The notes under the pieces are model-generated. The model had not been told where the DNA came from. It ran no database searches and saw only the letters and a list, made by a program, of their open reading frames with translations. Position numbers and translations under genes: made by a program. This document shows positions 23,122 through 26,844 of a DNA stretch of 26,844 nt, one piece after another; position 1 is the first letter of the stretch, and each line of letters begins with the position of its first letter. Where the stretch lies: contig CANDCW010000030.1 of assembly GCA_947383275.1 (NCBI GenBank), positions 1 to 26,844 of the forward strand. Reading direction: 5' to 3'. This DNA is from an uncultured Bacillota bacterium (GTDB lineage: Bacteria > Bacillota > Clostridia > Oscillospirales > Oscillospiraceae).

Positions 23122-23143
23122 GAGTCTATCCTTTTAGTGTGGT
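23099..23143. promoter_or_regulatory. 14-bp perfect inverted repeat, probable operator
   Basis: ACCACACTAAAAGG (23099-23112) and CCTTTTAGTGTGGT (23130-23143) are exact reverse complements separated by 17 bases. There is no T-run after the right arm on the plus strand, so it is not a terminator. For the leftward xre-plsX transcript, possible -10 boxes are TATACA (minus strand of 23114-23119) and TATAAT (minus strand of 23145-23150). Neither has a good -35, so the leftward start is unresolved. Confidence 0.8.
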
Positions 23144-23151
23144 GATTATAT

Positions 23152-23352
23152 ATGAACGAACAGGACAGCGGCCGGCTGGCCTTTGAGGACTTCCCGAAGT
23201 ATAATGACCTGCTCCATCAATCCGCAGCCCTCTTTCCTGATGGCGACCTGCCCCAACCAATTTTCGAACTGCTGGAGTCCGCCAACTATATCTCCTTCGC
23301 CTACGGCCTCAAGCTGGGGTTAAGGCTGAAACGCTGGGCCGCGCACCCCTGA
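23152..23352 (+). CDS. small protein, DUF6809-like, divergent from xre-plsX
   Basis: The 66-residue product ends in SFAYGLKLGLRLKRW. This resembles the Y/F-G-x-x-L-G-x-R-L closing helix of small DUF6809-type proteins common in Clostridia, and the preceding part (FEDFPKYNDLLHQSAALFP) looks helical. No function is known for that family and my match is by pattern only. The ribosome site is weak (GGTGAT about 8 bases ahead of ATG 23152), but a good promoter with a 24-base leader lies in front. It runs opposite to the XRE gene across the inverted repeat and ends 17 bases before the converging trmFO stop, without a visible terminator. Confidence 0.72.
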   Translation: MNEQDSGRLAFEDFPKYNDLLHQSAALFPDGDLPQPIFELLESANYISFAYGLKLGLRLKRWAAHP

Positions 23353-23369
23353 ACAGCCGTCTTCCGCGC

Positions 23370-24677
23370 CTACGACAGGTCCAGCTTGTCCAGCTCCTCC
23401 AGGGCGCGGCGCGAAATTTCGGCGTTTTTGTTCCGCTTGCCCTTCACCCGGTAGCCCAGCTGGGGGATCAGCCCGAAGTTGATATTCATCGGCTGAAAGT
23501 TTACCACACTTTGGTCGCTGATGTAAAGGGCCAGCGCGCCCATAGCCGTTTCCCGGGGGAAATTCAGGGGCGGCTTGCCCTCCAGCCGCCGGGCCAATTC
23601 CATAGCGGCCAGGCATCCCGAGGCGGTGGACTCCACATAGCCCTCCACCCCCGTGATCTGCCCGGCAAATACCAGCCGCTCCTTCCCCCGCACCCGGTAG
23701 TACCGGTCCAGCAGTCTGGGGGAGTCTAAAAACGTATTCCGGTGCATCACGCCGTAGCGGACATATTCCGCGTTTTTCAGCGCGGGGATCATGGAAAACA
23801 CCCGCTTCTGCTCCGGAAAACGCAAGTGCGTCTGGAACCCTACCATATTGTAAACAGATCCCTGGGCGTTGTCCTTCCGCAGCTGTACCACGGCAAAGGG
23901 CTCCCGCCCCGTCTTGGGGTCCTTGAGTCCCACCGGCTTGAGCGGGCCGTAGCACAGGGTATCCCGCCCCCGCCGGGCCATCACCTCCACAGGCATGCAG
24001 CCCTCAAAGACCCCCGCGTCCTCAAAGCCGTGGACCTCCGCCTCCTGCGCGCCGGTCAGCTCAGTCCAAAAGGCGTCGTACTCCTCCTGAGTAAGCGGAC
24101 AGTTGATGTAGTCCGGAGTCCCCCGGTCATACCGGGAAGCGAACCAGGCGCTGTCCATGTCGATGCTGTCGAAGGTGACCAGCGGGGCGGCGGCATCGAA
24201 GAAATTGAGGTATTTGCTGTCGGGAAACAGCTTGCCGACCTCCTCCGACAGCGCCTGAGATGTCAGCGGGCCGGTGGCAATTACAACCTGCCCTTCGGGT
24301 GGAATCTCGGTGACCTCCCCCTCCCTCACCGTAATATTGGGGTGGGTCCTGATTTTTTCCGTAATGGCGGCGGCGAAGGCGTGGCGGTCCACCGCCAGCG
24401 CCCCCCCGGCCTCCACCCGGTGTTCGCCGGCGCAGGCCATGATAAGGGAGCCGCACCGGCGCAGCTCCTCCTTGAGCAGCCCCACCGCGTTTTCCATCTG
24501 GTCGGAGCGCAGGGAGTTGGAGCAAACCAGCTCCCCAAAGTATTCCGTATGGTGGGCGGGAGACATCTTTTGGGGCTTCATCTCCCGCAGCTCCACGGGG
24601 ATGCCCCGCCGGGCCAGCTGCCACGCCGCCTCGCTTCCCGCCAGGCCGGCTCCAATGACGATGACGCGTTCCATCAT
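23370..24677 (-). CDS. trmFO: tRNA (uracil-54-C5)-methyltransferase, folate/FAD-dependent TrmFO
   Basis: TrmFO makes ribothymidine at position 54 of tRNA with methylene-tetrahydrofolate as carbon donor and FADH2 as reductant, as in most Firmicutes. The 435-residue product starts with the FAD-binding VIVIGAGLAGSEAAWQ (GxGxxG at 9-14), has Cys52 in ELVCSNSLRSDQ and a second conserved Cys in FEGCMPVEVMARRG, and the late QITGVEGYVESTASG and MNINFGLIP motifs. The ATG at 24677 directly follows the topA stop (TAAATG), with GAAGGA at 8 bases; the next codon is also ATG. The topA-trmFO pair is the usual Firmicute order. Confidence 0.97.
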   Translation of the reverse strand: MMERVIVIGAGLAGSEAAWQLARRGIPVELREMKPQKMSPAHHTEYFGELVCSNSLRSDQMENAVGLLKEELRRCGSLIMACAGEHRVEAGGALAVDRHAFAAAITEKIRTHPNITVREGEVTEIPPEGQVVIATGPLTSQALSEEVGKLFPDSKYLNFFDAAAPLVTFDSIDMDSAWFASRYDRGTPDYINCPLTQEEYDAFWTELTGAQEAEVHGFEDAGVFEGCMPVEVMARRGRDTLCYGPLKPVGLKDPKTGREPFAVVQLRKDNAQGSVYNMVGFQTHLRFPEQKRVFSMIPALKNAEYVRYGVMHRNTFLDSPRLLDRYYRVRGKERLVFAGQITGVEGYVESTASGCLAAMELARRLEGKPPLNFPRETAMGALALYISDQSVVNFQPMNINFGLIPQLGYRVKGKRNKNAEISRRALEELDKLDLS

Positions 24678-26844
24678 TTAAGCTTCCTTCTTTGCCGCGG
24701 TTTTTTTCCCCGCCGCTTTCTTGGCCGCGGGCTTTTTGGCCGCAGCTGCCTTAGGCTTCTTTTCCGCAGCAGCCTTTTTCTTTGAGGCGGGCTTTGGGGG
24801 CTTCTCCTCCGCCTCAGAGACTGCCTCCCCTCCTTCGGCAGACGCGGCGGGCTTCCGCCAACCGCCCCGCTTCTCCTCGGGGGTAAAATTGGAGCACTTC
24901 TCGTTGATACAGAAGGGCTTCTTCGCCCCGCGGCCCGATTTTTTGAACATGGTCTGGCCGCAGACAGGACAGTTATCCTTAACCGGCACGTCCCAGGTGA
25001 TGAACTCGCACCTGTTGGCCTCCTCCTTGCCGGTACGGCGCTCACAGCAGTAGTAGGTGTACTGCTTGCCCGTCTTTTTGGACTTGCCGGTGCGCTTGAG
25101 CAGGCGCCCCCCGCAGATGGGGCACCTGCCGGGCATCTCCACCACCAGGGGCATGGTAAAGTCGCACTCCGGCCAGCCGGGGCAGGCCAGGAAGCGGCCA
25201 AACCGGCCCGATTTGATGACCAGGTTCTTGCCGCACTGGGGGCAGATCTCCTCGGATACCTCATCAGGAACCTTGATCCGCTCACCGTCCAGATCCTGCT
25301 CCGCCCGCTTCAGCTCGGCGTCGAAGCCCCTATAAAATTCGGACAGCAGCGCCTTCCAGTCGGCGGAGCCCTCCTCAACCTTGTCCAGCCGCTCCTCCAT
25401 CTGGGCTGTAAACGCGTAGTCCACAATGTCGTTGAACTTGTCCTTCATCAGCCCGGTGACCACCTCTCCCAGCGGGGTGGGGCGCAGGGCCTTTCCCCCC
25501 TCCTTCACCACGTACTCCCGGTTCATAATTGTGGAGATGGTGGGGGCGTAAGTGGAAGGCCGTCCGATCCCCTGCTCCTCCAGGGCGCGAATGAGGCTGG
25601 CCTCGGAGTAGCGGGCAGGGGGCTGGGTAAAGTGCTGGTTTTTTGCCAGCTTTGTGTGGGTGAGAGCCTCCCCCTCCTTCAGGTCGGGCAGGGGCGAGGT
25701 CTTTTCCTCCTCTTCGTCGGCGTCCTTCCCCTCCTCATAGACGGCGGTAAACCCGGAAAATTTCAGGGAGGAGTGGCTGGCCCGGAAGATATATCCGCTG
25801 TTGGCCACGTCGATGGACAAGCTGTCGTAGACGGCGTTGGCCATCTGGCAGGCCAGGAAGCGGGACCAGATCAGCTTGTATAAGCGGAACTGTTCCGCGG
25901 TAAGGTCTTTTTTGATATCCTCAGGCACCAGAGCCACGTCAGAGGGGCGGATGGCCTCGTGGGCATCCTGGGCGTTTCCTTTCGTCTTGAACTTCCGGGG
26001 CTGGGCGGGACAGTAGCTTCCGCCATAGCGCTGACTGATAAAGCTCCGGGCTGCGGCCACCGCCTCGTCGGACAGTCGCAGGGAGTCGGTACGCATATAG
26101 GTGATAAGGCCCACAGCTCCCTGGCCGGCAATGTCGATGCCCTCATAGAGCTGCTGGGCCACCGCCATCGTGCGGGCAGGGGACATGTTCAGCTTGCGAG
26201 ACGCCTCCTGCTGGAGGGTGGAGGTAGTAAAGGGGGGCGCGGGCTGGCGGTTTTTCTCCTGCCGCTTCACCTTGGCTACAGACCAGGTCCCGGCGGTTAC
26301 AGCGTCAATAATTTCCTGGGCCTCCGCTTCGCTGTGGAGCTCCATTTTTTTGTCTCTGCCATGAAACTGCGCCTGAAAGGACCCTATATTGGGGGCCACC
26401 CGGGCCAAATTAGCCTCAACGGACCAGTACTCCTGGGGCTGGAAGGCGCGGATCTCCAGCTCCCGTTCCACCACCAGCCGGGTGGCCACAGACTGCACCC
26501 GCCCGGCGGACAGGCCCCGGCGGATCTTCTTCCACAGCAGCGGGGAGAGCTGGTAGCCCACGATGCGGTCCAGGATGCGCCGGGCCTGCTGGGCGTCCAC
26601 CAGGTTCTGGTCGATGGCCCGGGGGGCGGCGATGGACTGGTTGACCACGTTCTTGGTGATCTCGTTGAAGGTCACCCGGTAAGTCTTGTCGTCGGGGATG
26701 TTCAGCAGCTCCTTCAGGTGCCAGGAGATGGCCTCCCCCTCCCGGTCAGGGTCGGTGGCCAGATAGACCTTGTCCGACCGCTTGGCCGCCTTTTTCAGGT
26801 CGCTGATCACGTCCTCCTTGCCCTTGATGGGCTGGTAGTCGGGG
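24678..26844 (-). CDS. topA: DNA topoisomerase I (N-terminus cut by window edge)
   Basis: The frame stays open to the window end, so the first part of the TOPRIM domain is missing. Visible are YLATDPDREGEAISWH (metal-binding DxDxE region), the GLITYMRTDS site with the catalytic Tyr that forms the DNA link, and DAHEAIRPS. They are followed by three C-terminal four-Cys zinc ribbons starting CPQCGK, CPICGG and CPVCGQ. The enzyme relaxes negative supercoils. The last 55 or so residues are a Lys/Ala/Pro tail (KKPAAKKAAGKKTAAKKEA at the very end) like histone H1 tails, expected to bind DNA loosely. The stop touches the trmFO start. The partial product is 721 residues. Confidence 0.97.
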   Translation of the reverse strand, partial: PDYQPIKGKEDVISDLKKAAKRSDKVYLATDPDREGEAISWHLKELLNIPDDKTYRVTFNEITKNVVNQSIAAPRAIDQNLVDAQQARRILDRIVGYQLSPLLWKKIRRGLSAGRVQSVATRLVVERELEIRAFQPQEYWSVEANLARVAPNIGSFQAQFHGRDKKMELHSEAEAQEIIDAVTAGTWSVAKVKRQEKNRQPAPPFTTSTLQQEASRKLNMSPARTMAVAQQLYEGIDIAGQGAVGLITYMRTDSLRLSDEAVAAARSFISQRYGGSYCPAQPRKFKTKGNAQDAHEAIRPSDVALVPEDIKKDLTAEQFRLYKLIWSRFLACQMANAVYDSLSIDVANSGYIFRASHSSLKFSGFTAVYEEGKDADEEEEKTSPLPDLKEGEALTHTKLAKNQHFTQPPARYSEASLIRALEEQGIGRPSTYAPTISTIMNREYVVKEGGKALRPTPLGEVVTGLMKDKFNDIVDYAFTAQMEERLDKVEEGSADWKALLSEFYRGFDAELKRAEQDLDGERIKVPDEVSEEICPQCGKNLVIKSGRFGRFLACPGWPECDFTMPLVVEMPGRCPICGGRLLKRTGKSKKTGKQYTYYCCERRTGKEEANRCEFITWDVPVKDNCPVCGQTMFKKSGRGAKKPFCINEKCSNFTPEEKRGGWRKPAASAEGGEAVSEAEEKPPKPASKKKAAAEKKPKAAAAKKPAAKKAAGKKTAAKKEA

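Noticed and set aside
23099..23143. Inverted repeat as a transcription terminator
   Set aside because: The 17-base centre, the lack of a T-run and its place between divergent genes over a promoter fit an operator better.
23742..24785. 347-codon open frame opposite trmFO and the end of topA
   Set aside because: Both genes on the minus strand are certain; this frame crosses the gene border and is His/Gly/Pro-rich noise.

Overview
The window reads as chromosomal DNA from a GC-rich (roughly 60% by eye) Clostridia-class Firmicute, most likely an Oscillospiraceae-type gut anaerobe. Reasons: strong AGGAGG-type ribosome sites, frequent 4-bp ATGA/GTGA gene overlaps, the yqeG, queH, trmFO and plsX gene set, a secreted protein with the 'stalk'-type repeats common in that family, and HPr with both His15 and Ser46. 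No tRNA, rRNA, CRISPR array, IS element or phage gene was seen.

Layout. 1-267 holds the 3' end of rplT and its terminator. 339-5317 is rightward: a small unknown protein, a secreted C69 dipeptidase, and a one-polypeptide fusion of a TAXI substrate-binding lipoprotein to a complete GltS-type sodium/glutamate symporter. 8833 down to 5323 is a leftward operon from one recognisable promoter: yqeG, an endonuclease IV-like protein, an M24 aminopeptidase, a SLOG/DUF1273 protein and queH, all overlapping or nearly touching. A GH18-like TIM-barrel protein (8908-9714) points the other way and shares a two-way terminator with the next leftward block: ptsH (own promoter and terminator), uvrC, rsmD, coaD and a coiled-coil protein.

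13947-21316 is a rightward signalling block: an ECF sigma factor overlapping a membrane partner with a large outside beta-propeller-like domain, a strong terminator, then two hybrid histidine kinases in tandem from a strong promoter. The first kinase is soluble (GAF and PAS-like). The second is membrane-bound and carries one degenerate and one intact receiver. No separate response regulator with a DNA-binding domain follows.

The right end is mostly leftward. It has a PH/GRAM-like small protein, then an XRE regulator translationally coupled to plsX. Opposite the XRE gene is a 66-residue DUF6809-like gene. Between them is a perfect 14-bp inverted repeat placed over a good promoter. topA (start cut off by the window edge) and trmFO complete the window.

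The best candidates for something undescribed are the TAXI-GltS fusion, which looks like a binding-protein-dependent secondary transporter without TRAP subunits, and the XRE/plsX operator region, which sits where FapR is usual in other Firmicutes.
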